Source: Mycobacterium gordonae | GTDB lineage: Bacteria > Actinomycetota > Actinomycetes > Mycobacteriales > Mycobacteriaceae | Assembly (NCBI RefSeq): GCF_017086405.1 | Contig: NZ_CP070973.1 | Location: forward strand, 4,620,739 to 4,684,738 | Direction: 5' to 3' | Length of the DNA: 64,000 nt | In this document: in pieces, positions 42,660 through 51,981 of the stretch | Numbering within the stretch: the stretch's first letter is position 1 | How the letters are laid out: the number at the start of each line of letters is the position of its first letter | The notes under the pieces: generated by a model | What the model was told of the DNA's origin: nothing | What the model saw: only the letters and a program-made list of their open reading frames with translations | The model's database searches: none | Position numbers and translations under genes: made by a program

Positions 42660-44429
42660 TCAACTAAATTCGAGCGCGGGTGTGGTGCTGACGATCCACT
42701 CTTCGCTGATCGGGTTGATTGCCTGCTCCCGGCGGTAGATGGCGCGGAGTTCTTGCAGGAAGGAGTCCCGTTGCCACGCCTGGACCTGCTGCATGACCTC
42801 GTCATCGGAAAACCTCTCGCATTGCTCCGCAACTACCGTCTCAGCCAACTGGCCTGCAATCTGACGAAGTAGCAGCGCGTTCGCGTCGAACTGCGCGGTG
42901 AAATCGGCAGCGCGTCCCATCATGGCTTTGTGCAACGTCACCATGAAGTTCAGCGGGGCGTACAGATCGACAAAGCCCCCGGACGGGCGCACATCCGCGA
43001 CTGCGGCCCACTCTCGGAAGAACCGTTGCATCCGGTTACTCAGCGCGATGAGTCCCTCCAGGTGGGGCACCACCCCGGGATCGTCGGCGACGTTGACAAA
43101 TCGATCGTTGCTGTAGAGCAGACCCAAAAATCCCCAGTAAAACGCGATGTCCCAGATCACCTTCGCGGCCATGACAGCCGGCGAGCCCATCAGAATGTAC
43201 TGATTGCAGTAGATCGCCAGCCACATTTCGGTGAGAGAGCGAAAGAGCGAATCGCTTATTCCGGCCCGCCCCACGACATCTTCCCCGCCGAGTTCGCGGA
43301 CAATCATGTCGGTGATGAGCCCGTTTCCGATCGCCACCAGGTCCAGTCCCGATGAATACAGCGGATCGAGGAAGACTCCGGCGTCGCCGGTGACGCACCA
43401 GCGGTCGCGGCCGTCATACACCTGGGTGACGCCGTGACTGTAGTTCTTCATCACCCGGAAGTCTTTGATCAGATGGTCGATATCCGCCAGTACCGCCGCG
43501 CATTGCGGCTCGTGTTCGCGTAACCACGATTTGGCCTTGGCCAACGTGTTGAAATCATTGAACGCGTGGAACGCCGGGTCGGCCACAATCCCGACGCTGG
43601 TCGCCCCGGAGGCAAGCCGGATGAGCCAGACCCAGTAACCCTCACCCATCAGATGATTGGTCGACATCGCACGGTCGCCTTCGATCAGGCGTGCTTGCCA
43701 GCTCGGATCATCGCTCCACTGACCGATGTCGATTTCCGACGCGACGCGCAGCCATACGGCGTTGCAGTTGTGCTCGTTGGGCCGCTTCAGCTCCAATTGC
43801 CGGGGCAAAGCCCGATTTCGCCCCGACGCGTCAGCGACCCAACGAGCCGTCTTGTGAATGACGGTTTCGCCATCCTGTATGGAAAGGGAATGGGAACGAT
43901 TTCCGCGACCGAATTCGACGGACCGTACCCGACCCGAGACAATGCTGACGCCCGCCGCAACGCAGCGTCGGTTCAGCTCGTTTTCCAGCCTGCCGCGGTC
44001 GATCTGATACGTCACCTGAGCCGTGAACGAGGAACTGCCGAGTTCCATTCGGCGGGCGATATCGGCGTTGTCGTCGTGCGAAAAAAACATTCGCAAACCC
44101 ATTTTCCGGATCTGCGCCGTGTTCAAATGATCGGCCAGTCCGAGGCGATCCCGTAGATACTGCGCGGAGATCTCGACCGTCGACTCACCGACGGTGTGAG
44201 TGATCTCCGGGGCGGGATGCGGGTTCGGCTCGATGACGAGCAGTCTGGTCTGGGGCCGCGCTCGGTGGATCTCCAAAGCCAGAGTGAGTGCTGCGACGCC
44301 GCCTCCGACGATGGCCACGTCGTACTCGCACGAGCGGTCTTCGCTGTCTGAGAGTTGACTCTTGATCTTCTGCGCCAGGGCCTGACGCGCCTCCGAGCTC
44401 AGTTGCGACAGCTGCGCCCGCACGTCCAC
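42660..44429 (-). CDS. Flavin-dependent halogenase-like FAD oxidoreductase
   Basis: 589 residues. FAD Rossmann motif VAIVGGGVAALTLALE (residue 38 on), halogenase-type GESTVEISAQYLRD, a candidate catalytic Lys109 in RKMGLRMFF, and the C-terminal flavin site VTGDAGVFLDPLYSSGLDL. The WxWxIP signature of flavin-dependent halogenases is present as WVWLIR (266-271), with Pro replaced by Arg. A short N-terminal helix (LSSEARQALAQKIK) resembles docking segments on enzymes acting on carrier-bound substrates. It is most likely a halogenase or related monooxygenase acting on the product of the adjacent PKS, 147 bases downstream. The altered WxWxIP leaves halogenation unproven. Confidence 0.78.
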   Translation of the reverse strand: MDVRAQLSQLSSEARQALAQKIKSQLSDSEDRSCEYDVAIVGGGVAALTLALEIHRARPQTRLLVIEPNPHPAPEITHTVGESTVEISAQYLRDRLGLADHLNTAQIRKMGLRMFFSHDDNADIARRMELGSSSFTAQVTYQIDRGRLENELNRRCVAAGVSIVSGRVRSVEFGRGNRSHSLSIQDGETVIHKTARWVADASGRNRALPRQLELKRPNEHNCNAVWLRVASEIDIGQWSDDPSWQARLIEGDRAMSTNHLMGEGYWVWLIRLASGATSVGIVADPAFHAFNDFNTLAKAKSWLREHEPQCAAVLADIDHLIKDFRVMKNYSHGVTQVYDGRDRWCVTGDAGVFLDPLYSSGLDLVAIGNGLITDMIVRELGGEDVVGRAGISDSLFRSLTEMWLAIYCNQYILMGSPAVMAAKVIWDIAFYWGFLGLLYSNDRFVNVADDPGVVPHLEGLIALSNRMQRFFREWAAVADVRPSGGFVDLYAPLNFMVTLHKAMMGRAADFTAQFDANALLLRQIAGQLAETVVAEQCERFSDDEVMQQVQAWQRDSFLQELRAIYRREQAINPISEEWIVSTTPALEFS

Positions 44430-44458
44430 TCGTCCCCCTTAGCAGGAGTGTTTGGCAA

Positions 44459-44490
44459 AGACACTTAATAGTTAATTAGGTTACACGAAA
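44459..44490 (-). promoter_or_regulatory. AT-rich promoter island of the halogenase-PKS operon
   Basis: A short AT-rich stretch in GC-rich surroundings, with repeated TTAAT/TAATT elements. On the minus strand TATTAA (44470-44465) is a candidate -10, giving a leader of about 29 bases that contains AAGGGGGA before the GTG at 44429. Nothing similar lies between the halogenase, PKS and ABC genes, so this is the likely operon promoter. Confidence 0.45.
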
Positions 44491-44566
44491 TCATGCTCCG
44501 GTTCTCAGGGAAGTCCGACCGGCCAACGCGGTCTGATATGCCATAGGAGGCAAAGCCAAGACAGGA

Positions 44567-45847
44567 CTAGCCTTCCCTGACTGCGATCGCCCGCTCTGGC
44601 GGGACGCTCGGTTCGTCCACTCGGTGCCGACCGTAGACGAACTCGAATATGGGCGTGGCCATCAGGGTCGTGACGATGGCGACCAAGACCAGAATGGTGA
44701 AGAGCGTCGGTGTGATGATGCCGGCTTGCAGACCGATGTTGAGCAGGATGAGCTCGATGAGCCCTCGCGCATTCATCAATGATCCCAGTGCGATGGATTC
44801 GCGCAGCGGGACCTTATTCAACCGAGCAGCCACCGCGCACGCCAAGCCTTTTCCCGCAACCGACACGACGAGAATGCCCAGCGTCACTGCCCACAATGTC
44901 GGGCTGTTGAGCAGCCCGATCTGCGTGTTCAGTCCTGAATAGACGAAAAACAGCGGCAGCAGAAACGTGGTCACCAGGGGCTCGAGCCTGGTGGTGAGTT
45001 CTTGTGCGAAAAAACCGGACGGCATAGCCACGCCGAGAACGAAGGCACCGAATATCGCGTAAATACCGATCGTGTCGGTGAACCAGGCGCACGCCATGAG
45101 GAGGATCAGGACGGTGCTCAACACGGGCGCGGTGATCGTGTTACGTCGTTCGGAGATCGTGCCCAGCACATTGAGTGCCTTTCGCCCGACAGTCACCAGC
45201 AACACGCTGTAGAGGATTCCGCCGACTATCGCGGTGGCAGCCAGGGCGGGATTTCCCCGGTGGATGGCGAGCACTATTGCCAAAAGACACCAGGAGAGCG
45301 CATCATCGGCCGCGCCACACGCCAGCGCCAGGGTCCCCAACGGCGTGCCGGAGAGCCGCTGTTCGAAGATGATCCGGGCCAGCATAGGAAATGCCGTGGT
45401 GGCGATCGACGCGCCCAAGAACATCATGGCCATGACCAATGTGACGCTTTTGTCGAAATAAATTCCTCGCGCGAGCAGGGGCACAGCGAGAAGCGATCCC
45501 AGCGCAAGCGGCGCGAATATTCCGGCAGCAGAGACGGCGACCGCGGTGCCGGCCCGATGTTTGATGAGGTTTACGTCGAAATTGAGCCCGATGAGGAACA
45601 TGTAGAGCACCAAGCCAATTTGCGCCATGATGTAGAGGACGGTGTTCAATTGCCCCGGGGGAAATAAATGGTGTTGTATGCCCGGCGCAATTCGGCCCAG
45701 CAGCGAGGGTCCGAGAAGTACCCCGGCGATCATTTCACCTACGACTTGCGGTTGCCCGACGAATCGGGCCAGCAACCCCACCAGACGGCACGCTCCCAGA
45801 ATGACGGCCAATTCGAGGAAGAAATGTATGGCGGTTGCGGCGGGCAT
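44567..45847 (-). CDS. CPA2-type cation:proton antiporter
   Basis: 426 residues with about 12-13 membrane segments. Family signatures include GQPQVVGEMIAGVLLGPSLLG at the N-terminus, GLVLYMFLIGLNFDVNLIK and the ion-site Asp-Asp in CGAADDALSWCLLAIV. It lacks the C-terminal TrkA-N domain of KefB/KefC. The family exchanges Na+ or K+ for protons. In actinobacterial biosynthetic loci such antiporters can accompany product export. It stands 137 bases upstream of the halogenase on the same strand, but the promoter island between them suggests it is a separate unit. Confidence 0.9.
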   Translation of the reverse strand: MPAATAIHFFLELAVILGACRLVGLLARFVGQPQVVGEMIAGVLLGPSLLGRIAPGIQHHLFPPGQLNTVLYIMAQIGLVLYMFLIGLNFDVNLIKHRAGTAVAVSAAGIFAPLALGSLLAVPLLARGIYFDKSVTLVMAMMFLGASIATTAFPMLARIIFEQRLSGTPLGTLALACGAADDALSWCLLAIVLAIHRGNPALAATAIVGGILYSVLLVTVGRKALNVLGTISERRNTITAPVLSTVLILLMACAWFTDTIGIYAIFGAFVLGVAMPSGFFAQELTTRLEPLVTTFLLPLFFVYSGLNTQIGLLNSPTLWAVTLGILVVSVAGKGLACAVAARLNKVPLRESIALGSLMNARGLIELILLNIGLQAGIITPTLFTILVLVAIVTTLMATPIFEFVYGRHRVDEPSVPPERAIAVREG

Positions 45848-46277
45848 AGCTCAGGTCCTCTGGCTCAGGTTGCTCCCGGAGTCCAGTTGCACCGAAACGG
45901 TTGTCAGCCACATGGTTTCAACTCCGTAGTCCGCGAGCATGGATCTTTCGGCATCGCGCCGTCTCGGTTGAGGCTACGGTAAGCAACCGAGAAGCGCTTC
46001 CCTCGGTGCGCGTTCCCGCGCCGACGTGCAGGCCTGGAAGCTCTGTGGCGCAGGCAGTCCCGTCACGCCTGCCGTTGCAGCGCGAAATGGCGCGGTGGAT
46101 GCCGAAAACACCGCGGGTCCGTCAAGCAACCGGCGGCGCCGGTCGGCAGCGACAGCCGCAGTGTGCGAACCGGTTTGCGGCAGAACGAGATTCTTGCCGG
46201 TATCGCCTACTGACGTCCACGGTGGGATCGATTACGGAAAGCTAGTTGCTCCGGCAGATGTTCGCGTGAGCCGCTGA
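45848..46277. other. Intergenic region with one clear dyad
   Basis: 430 bases with no supportable gene. It holds the upstream region of the antiporter and the 3' flank of the TPM-domain gene. A perfect nine-base inverted repeat is present at 45962-45992; otherwise nothing stands out. Confidence 0.5.
45962..45992. promoter_or_regulatory. Perfect 9+9 inverted repeat upstream of the antiporter
   Basis: TCTCGGTTG (45962-45970) and CAACCGAGA (45984-45992) are exact reverse complements around a 13-base spacer, 115 bases upstream of the antiporter ATG. The centre-to-centre distance of 22 bases (two helical turns) fits a dimeric regulator site. An RNA hairpin is an alternative. Confidence 0.45.
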
Positions 46278-47168
46278 TCACCGGGCACTTCGAGAACCCC
46301 GCGCGCGGTGCGCTGCCTGTACGTCGGCGTTTGCCAGCGCCTGTGCCTGCGCGGCGAGCGTCGAAGCCTGGTTGGCGTGAGCGATGGCGTCGCGCTGGTT
46401 GCCGGATGCCGAGCTGTGCGCGGCCGCCAAGTGTCGTTTGGCCTCGTCGAGCCTGGACTTGGCTTCCGCCCCGACGCTCTGACGGTACTTAGCGGCGTAG
46501 TCGGAGATCTGACGCACTCTGGTCTCTGCGGTGGACAACGCCCGCCCCGCCGGGTCAAGGGGGCCGTCGACACTCGCCCGGCCGTCTCCGGCTTCAATCG
46601 CACGTGCGGCGCGCCGCCGGCGGTGCCTCCGGTAGAGCAGGACAAGCATCACGATCAGCACCACCGCGCCGACACCGATCGCGATGAGAAGCCAAACCCG
46701 CTTGGACGAGCTTGGCGCTGTGTTCAACCCGTCGGCCGCGCCGACCGCGGCACCACTCCAGTCTTTCGCGCTCACCGCCGGCTCGATGCGGTTTCTCTGC
46801 AGAACGCTCAACTCGTCTGCCGCGATCCCCGGCGCGGTGAACGTGTAGAGCTTGGTGTTCGTGGCCACGGCCAGCAACGCGTCGTGGTCACCCATCCCGG
46901 TCGCGCTGCGGGTTCGATCTGCCCAATTCTCAGGCTTGAACCTGGAGAAGTTGTCGACATAGACCACCCACAGCTGTAGGTGCTTCTCGCGATACAGCCG
47001 GTCCACCGCCGAGCTGACCGCCGCCCGACCCGAATCCGTCAACGCCCCGGTCATGTCGGTGATGTGGTCGGTGAGTTTGGCCGGCGGCTGCGCGCCGGCG
47101 GGGGTTGCCAGCAGCAAACTCGCCGCGAGGATCGACAGGACCACACCGTACAGGCGAACAATGCGCAT
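46278..47168 (-). CDS. TPM-domain membrane protein, short form
   Basis: 296 residues. A signal peptide (to about AGAQ) leads to a TPM/phosphatase-like extracellular domain: HITDMTGALTDSGRAAV, LWVVYVDNFSRFKPENWADRTR and GDHDALLAVATNTKLYTF. A transmembrane helix follows at about 158-178, then a cytoplasmic part with a basic stretch RRHRRRRAAR and Ala-rich helices. TPM proteins take part in membrane-protein quality control or photosystem repair in other groups. The mycobacterial homologue I know (Rv2345) is roughly twice as long, so this is a shorter paralogue. A TAGATT box six bases from the ATG implies a leaderless mRNA. Confidence 0.82.
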   Translation of the reverse strand: MRIVRLYGVVLSILAASLLLATPAGAQPPAKLTDHITDMTGALTDSGRAAVSSAVDRLYREKHLQLWVVYVDNFSRFKPENWADRTRSATGMGDHDALLAVATNTKLYTFTAPGIAADELSVLQRNRIEPAVSAKDWSGAAVGAADGLNTAPSSSKRVWLLIAIGVGAVVLIVMLVLLYRRHRRRRAARAIEAGDGRASVDGPLDPAGRALSTAETRVRQISDYAAKYRQSVGAEAKSRLDEAKRHLAAAHSSASGNQRDAIAHANQASTLAAQAQALANADVQAAHRARGSRSAR

Positions 47169-47174
47169 GCGGGT

Positions 47175-47180
47175 AATCTA
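47175..47180 (-). promoter_or_regulatory. Leaderless -10 box of the TPM-domain gene
   Basis: TAGATT on the minus strand at 47180-47175, then six bases, then the ATG at 47168. This matches TANNNT at 6-7 nt from the first base of a leaderless mycobacterial transcript. Confidence 0.55.
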
Positions 47181-47267
47181 GCCCGCCGCAAGCGGCTATC
47201 TTGAGAAGGTACGGCCCCGATATTCGGCGGCCGTGGTGGGGGTTCGACCGCAAGCGAAGGAGACGCG

Positions 47268-47537
47268 GTGCCGATATTCATGGTCGAACGGAACTACGCC
47301 GAAGAGCTGGAACCGAGCCTGGAAGCGGCGGATGGCATCACCCGGATCAACGACCAGGAAGGCGTTCGCTGGCTGTACTCCTTCCTGTCCGCTGACAAGC
47401 GCAAAACCTACTGCCTCTACGAGGCGCCGACGCCGGAGGCGATCAGGTCAGCGGCGGTGCGGGCCGGCCTGCCGGCAGACGTCATCGTCGAAGTCTCCGG
47501 CCGGGTGACACCGTCGGGGCGAATGGCTGAAATCTGA
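47268..47537 (+). CDS. DUF4242 family protein (small alpha/beta-barrel type)
   Basis: 89 residues from GTG 47268, with AAGGAGA in front. The sequence MPIFMVERNYAEELEP, then GVRWLYSFLSADKRKTYCLYEAPTPEAIRSAA and AGLPADVIVEV is the DUF4242 pattern: a small ferredoxin-like dimeric fold proposed to bind nickel or act as a stress protein. No catalytic residues are known. The last codons are four bases from the stop of the convergent LuxR-type regulator. Confidence 0.85.
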   Translation: MPIFMVERNYAEELEPSLEAADGITRINDQEGVRWLYSFLSADKRKTYCLYEAPTPEAIRSAAVRAGLPADVIVEVSGRVTPSGRMAEI

Positions 47538-47540
47538 TCG

Positions 47541-50444
47541 CTATCCCAGCAATTCGTGGTCAGCGGCGTACATGGCCGCCTGTGTGCGGTTAGCGGCGCC
47601 GGTCTTGATCAGGATGCTGCGAACATGGTTTGCGGCCGTGTTGGAGCTGATGAAAAGACGTTCACCGATCGCCCGGTTACTCAGCCCCTCTGCCAGCAGC
47701 CGCAACACCTCGACCTCTCGCTCGGTCAGACCGTCCGGGCCGTGCGCCGTCATCTGCAAGTCCACCAGCTCGACCACCCGAGTCTGCCCGATCCGTGCGG
47801 CGATGGCGCGGGCCTCGTCGGCCCACTGCCTGGCGGGTCCGGTATCGCCGTGGGCGAGCGCGAACAGTGCGCGCCTGGCGAGGGTCTCGGCGACGTGCAC
47901 CACCGAACCCAGTCGTCGGTCCATCTCCAGAGCCGAGCTGAAATAGGCATTGGCAGAATCGATTTCGCCGTTCAGCGCCGCAATCCGGGCGAGGTAACGG
48001 TCCGCGCTGCCGAACACCGCGACGAACTGTCCCGCCATCAGATTCTTGCCTTCGTAACGCGCCACAAACGGCCGCAGGGTGTGGGCCGCTTCCCGGTTCC
48101 CCAACGCCAGAGCCGCTTCCACCATGAAGATCAACTCCATCGGCCAGCGCGCCGCCTCGGACAGTTCGCCGAGGTTGCGGCTGAGCAGGTGGTTGAGCGC
48201 ACGGACCATGCCCCGCTCACAGTCGACCTCGGTGTACAGAGCCAGCAACCCGGGCAGCCAACGACCGGCGAAAGTCTCACTGCCGTCAACGAATCCGCTG
48301 AACCGCCGGAGGGCCCCCGTCTCGCGCCGGATCATGAACATCTGGACTCCGTAGGAGCCTTCGGTCGTGTCGCTGCCGAGTAATCCGCCGGTGCGTACCG
48401 CGATCTCGGCCCACCGCTCTGCGTCTTCGAAGTCACCTCGCAAGTACGCCAGGCCTCCGTGAGCGCAGGAGCCTACGAAGCTGAAAAACGGTTGTCCGCA
48501 CGTTTGGCCCGCACGCTGCATGTCGGCCACCGCCGCGGCCAGGTCGTCGGGCCGTCCCGCCTGATAGCTCGCCAGGGCCCGGAAGTGCGCGGCTGAGCCC
48601 AGCGCCTCGTAGTCCCGCCGAGCCAGCGCAATGCGTGAGAGTTCGGTCGACCGTTGCAGTTGGTGCTCGCACATGTCCGGCGTGAGACCGTGCCAGAGAC
48701 TTGTTTCCAGGGCATGTAGGAGCACCGCCGGGTCGTCTCCCCCGCGTGCGCGCTCGATGGCCAGGCTGCTGACATCTCGGGCACGCACCGTCTCACCGGC
48801 GAACGCCAGCGCCCGGCCGAAACTGCCCAGCGCTTGCACGTAGCGTGGGTCGTCGGCGTCCAGACCGCACGATTCCAGCGCCGCGGCCAACAGGTCGGCC
48901 GCCTTCGAATCAGCGAGCCCGGGACGCCAATTCGCGTCCTCGTAACCAATGGCCGCCTCCAGTCGCACCAGCGGATCGTCGGTCGCGCTGATGTTCTCGT
49001 ACATGCCGCGGGCGCGCGCGAAGTCGCCGGCCCGAACGTGGTTCGCGGCCGATCCGAGTCGCAACCCAGCCCGCTCGGCGCGGCTCAGCTCGGGCAGCGA
49101 CGAGGCACGTTCATACCAGGTCGCGGCGTCTTCATAAGCCAGGCTGTGCTCGGCGATCCGGGCCGCTTCCCGCGCGTAGCGCAGGGCTTGCTCGTGGTAG
49201 CCGAGCACATGGGCCAGCAGGTAGTGATTGGCCAGGCGCGGGATCACCGAAGGGTCGGCGCGTTCCTCCAGGGCCCGGGCGGCGCGGGCGTGCAATATCC
49301 GCAATCGTGAGGCCGCCATCCTGGCGACCACGGCTTCGCGAGTCAGTGCGTGCACGAACGAGAATTCCCCGTCCGATCCCTGTACCGAACTGATCAGGCC
49401 GACGCCCTCGGCCGAATCGACGGCCGCCAGCGTCACCGCCAGATCGGCTTCACTGGCGGCGATCAGCGCCGGCAGGTCGAAAGTTTCGCCGAGCACCGCG
49501 GCTTGCTCGATGATCTCCCGCACAGCGGACCCCAGTCCGGCCAGCCGACCGGCGATGGCGTCGCCGATGGAGCTGGGAACGGATCGGTGTGTACTGAGCG
49601 CAGCGACGCCCCCTCGTCGTTCCAGATCCTTGCAGAGTTCGGTTAGGAAGAAGGGGTTACCACCGGTCTTGTCGCGTAGCAGGGCCGCCGCGGTGCGCAG
49701 CGCCGAACGGGACAATCGTTCGGTGCGGCGGACGAATTCCGCGATCGCCTCGGTGTCGAGGCCGTCCAGATCCAGACGGCGCACACCGTCGAACCGGTGC
49801 ATCTCCGCCATTCGGGTCAGCAGCTCATCGGAGCGCTCCGGCGCGGTGGTGCGAAACGTCGCCACCACCAGCATGCGTACATCGGCGCAACCGGCCAGCA
49901 CATGTTCGAGCATCGCCAGCGTCGGGAGCTGCGCCCAATGCAAGTCTTCGAGGATCAGCGCAATGGGTCGCTCAGTTGCCAAGTGGCGCAGAAAACCGGT
50001 CAGCGCATCCAGGAGTACCCGTCGGCCGGTGCCCGCGTGGTCGGTGACCGGCAAGTCCGCAACATGCCGCCGCACCTGGGACGACAACCGAATCAGTTGC
50101 GCTCCCGCCTCGACCAACGGTTGCGCGAAAGAACCGGCAGCACTTGCCGACAAGAGACGGTCGAGCGCCTCCGCGAACGGTTCGTAGGGGACGCCGGCAT
50201 CCGCGGTGCAGCTACCCACCAGGACGGCGACTCCGTGGTCGGCCAGGGAACCCGCGACCTCGGCGACCAGACGAGACTTGCCGGCCCCGGGTTCCCCGCC
50301 GACGAAAATCGCCTGGCGATCTCCGCTTTCGACCCGCTCCCAGGCTTGCTCCAGCGCAGCCAATTCACCGGAGCGGCCCACGAACGATCCGCGGCGGCGT
50401 ACGACGACCTCGGCCGGAAGTGGTGGTGGCACCCACTGCGCCAT
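47541..50444 (-). CDS. LuxR-family transcriptional regulator with AAA ATPase (LAL-like)
   Basis: 967 residues. N-terminal AAA_16 ATPase: FVGRSGELAALEQAW, Walker A GGEPGAGKSRLV, Walker B LILEDLHWAQ. The middle about 500 residues are helical TPR-like repeats. The C-terminal LuxR helix-turn-helix is GLTEREVEVLRLLAEGLSNR with SNTAANHVRSILIKTGA. These large ATP-dependent activators respond to an unknown ligand through the repeats. It is divergent from the FAD oxidase/MddA operon, so that operon is a possible target. Confidence 0.92.
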   Translation of the reverse strand: MAQWVPPPLPAEVVVRRRGSFVGRSGELAALEQAWERVESGDRQAIFVGGEPGAGKSRLVAEVAGSLADHGVAVLVGSCTADAGVPYEPFAEALDRLLSASAAGSFAQPLVEAGAQLIRLSSQVRRHVADLPVTDHAGTGRRVLLDALTGFLRHLATERPIALILEDLHWAQLPTLAMLEHVLAGCADVRMLVVATFRTTAPERSDELLTRMAEMHRFDGVRRLDLDGLDTEAIAEFVRRTERLSRSALRTAAALLRDKTGGNPFFLTELCKDLERRGGVAALSTHRSVPSSIGDAIAGRLAGLGSAVREIIEQAAVLGETFDLPALIAASEADLAVTLAAVDSAEGVGLISSVQGSDGEFSFVHALTREAVVARMAASRLRILHARAARALEERADPSVIPRLANHYLLAHVLGYHEQALRYAREAARIAEHSLAYEDAATWYERASSLPELSRAERAGLRLGSAANHVRAGDFARARGMYENISATDDPLVRLEAAIGYEDANWRPGLADSKAADLLAAALESCGLDADDPRYVQALGSFGRALAFAGETVRARDVSSLAIERARGGDDPAVLLHALETSLWHGLTPDMCEHQLQRSTELSRIALARRDYEALGSAAHFRALASYQAGRPDDLAAAVADMQRAGQTCGQPFFSFVGSCAHGGLAYLRGDFEDAERWAEIAVRTGGLLGSDTTEGSYGVQMFMIRRETGALRRFSGFVDGSETFAGRWLPGLLALYTEVDCERGMVRALNHLLSRNLGELSEAARWPMELIFMVEAALALGNREAAHTLRPFVARYEGKNLMAGQFVAVFGSADRYLARIAALNGEIDSANAYFSSALEMDRRLGSVVHVAETLARRALFALAHGDTGPARQWADEARAIAARIGQTRVVELVDLQMTAHGPDGLTEREVEVLRLLAEGLSNRAIGERLFISSNTAANHVRSILIKTGAANRTQAAMYAADHELLG

Positions 50445-50599
50445 CCGCCCAAGGTAACGGGACCACGGCCACCGAGTCGATAGTCAGATATGACCATTCG
50501 CGGACGCCAACAGAAATGCTTCGTTGTGGTCATGACGTGTGGCGGCACCGCGACGTAGCGTCACCGCATCGATTTCGGACTTCGACCAAAGGTGGCGAG

Positions 50600-51973
50600 A
50601 TGTCTGCTGCGAGGGCGGTCAGTATCCCAACGTCATTGGCCGGGAGAGTGATTCTTCCGGATGACCCGGGATACGACGACGCCCGCGCGCTCTACAACGC
50701 CATGATCGACAAGCGGCCCGCCATGGTCGTGCGGTGTGCATCGGCGGGCGACGTTGCCGCGGCACTCGCCTATGCGCGCAAGACCGGCCTGGCCGTGGCG
50801 GTTCGCGGAGGCGGCCACAGCGGGCCCGGCTTCGGAAGCGTCGACGGTGGCATCGTCGTCGACCTTTCCCCGATGGCCGGGATCGAGGTCAACGCCGATA
50901 CCCGGACCGTCCGGGTGCAGGGTGGCGCGACCTGGGGACAGGTCGACGCGGCCACCCACGCCTTCGGGTTGGCGACTCCTTCGGGAGTCATCGCCACGAC
51001 CGGAGTCGGGGGGCTGACCTTGGGCGGCGGCCACGGCTATCTTTCGCGCAAGTACGGCCTGACCATCGATAACCTGCTGGAAGCGGAGGTGGTGCTGGCC
51101 GACGGGCGGATCGTCGTCGCCTCCGGGTCGCAGCACCCCGATCTGTTCTGGGCGTTGCGCGGCGGCGGCGGCAACTTCGGTGTCGTCACCTCGTTCACGT
51201 TCCAGCTGCACCCGGTGCAGTCGGTCATCTGTGGTCCGACGGCGTGGCCGAGTGCGGCCACCGCCGACATCCTCAGCTGGTTCCGCGACTTCATCCCCGC
51301 TCAAGACGACGACCTCTACGGCTTTTTCGCGACGATGACGGTGCCGCCGGGCAATCCCTTCCCACCGGAATTCCACCTGCAGAAGGCCTGCTCTGTCGTG
51401 TGGTGCTACACCGGCGACCCGGCGCGCGCCGAGGAGGTGTTCGCGCCCGTCCGGCTGATGAAGCCCGCCTTCGATGGCATCGGCGAGGCCCCTTATCCTT
51501 CGCTGCAGTCGACGTTCGACGGGTTGTATCCCCGAGGGCTGCAGTGGTATTGGCGTGGTGACTTCTTCCGGAAGATCGACGACGGCGCGGTGCAGGCCCA
51601 CGCCCGGTTCGTCGAGGAACTGCCGACGATGCACTCCGCGATGCACCTGTACCCGATCGACGGGGCGGTGCACCGGGTCGGACAAACCGAGACCGCGTGG
51701 GCCTACCGCGACGTCAACTTCTCGCAAGTCATCGTCGGAGTCGACCCTGATCCGGCGAACGGCCCTGCCCTGCGGCAGTTTACGGCGGACTATTGGGAGG
51801 CAACGCGTCCTTCTTCCGCGGGCGGCGCCTACGTCAACTTCCTGATGGAGGAAGGCCAAGACCGGGTCCGCGCCACCTATGGGCCGAACTACCGCCGGCT
51901 CACCGAGATCAAGGCGGAGTACGACCCGGACAACACATTTCGTATCAACCAGAACATCATTCCCGCGAGGTGA
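50600..51973 (+). CDS. BBE-like FAD-linked oxidase
   Basis: 457 residues from ATG 50600. The FAD_binding_4 domain has VRGGGHSGPGFG with the covalent-flavin His73, and TTGVGGLTLGGGHGYLSRKYG. The usual Cys for a second flavin bond is absent (Gly/Val region TPSGVIATTG), so FAD is probably monocovalent. The berberine-bridge C-terminal element is YGPNYRRLTEIKAEYDPDN. Relatives oxidise sugars, alkaloids or lignols; the substrate here is unknown. The next gene begins eight bases after the stop, so the two form an operon. Confidence 0.9.
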   Translation: MSAARAVSIPTSLAGRVILPDDPGYDDARALYNAMIDKRPAMVVRCASAGDVAAALAYARKTGLAVAVRGGGHSGPGFGSVDGGIVVDLSPMAGIEVNADTRTVRVQGGATWGQVDAATHAFGLATPSGVIATTGVGGLTLGGGHGYLSRKYGLTIDNLLEAEVVLADGRIVVASGSQHPDLFWALRGGGGNFGVVTSFTFQLHPVQSVICGPTAWPSAATADILSWFRDFIPAQDDDLYGFFATMTVPPGNPFPPEFHLQKACSVVWCYTGDPARAEEVFAPVRLMKPAFDGIGEAPYPSLQSTFDGLYPRGLQWYWRGDFFRKIDDGAVQAHARFVEELPTMHSAMHLYPIDGAVHRVGQTETAWAYRDVNFSQVIVGVDPDPANGPALRQFTADYWEATRPSSAGGAYVNFLMEEGQDRVRATYGPNYRRLTEIKAEYDPDNTFRINQNIIPAR

Positions 51974-51981
51974 CCGGCACC

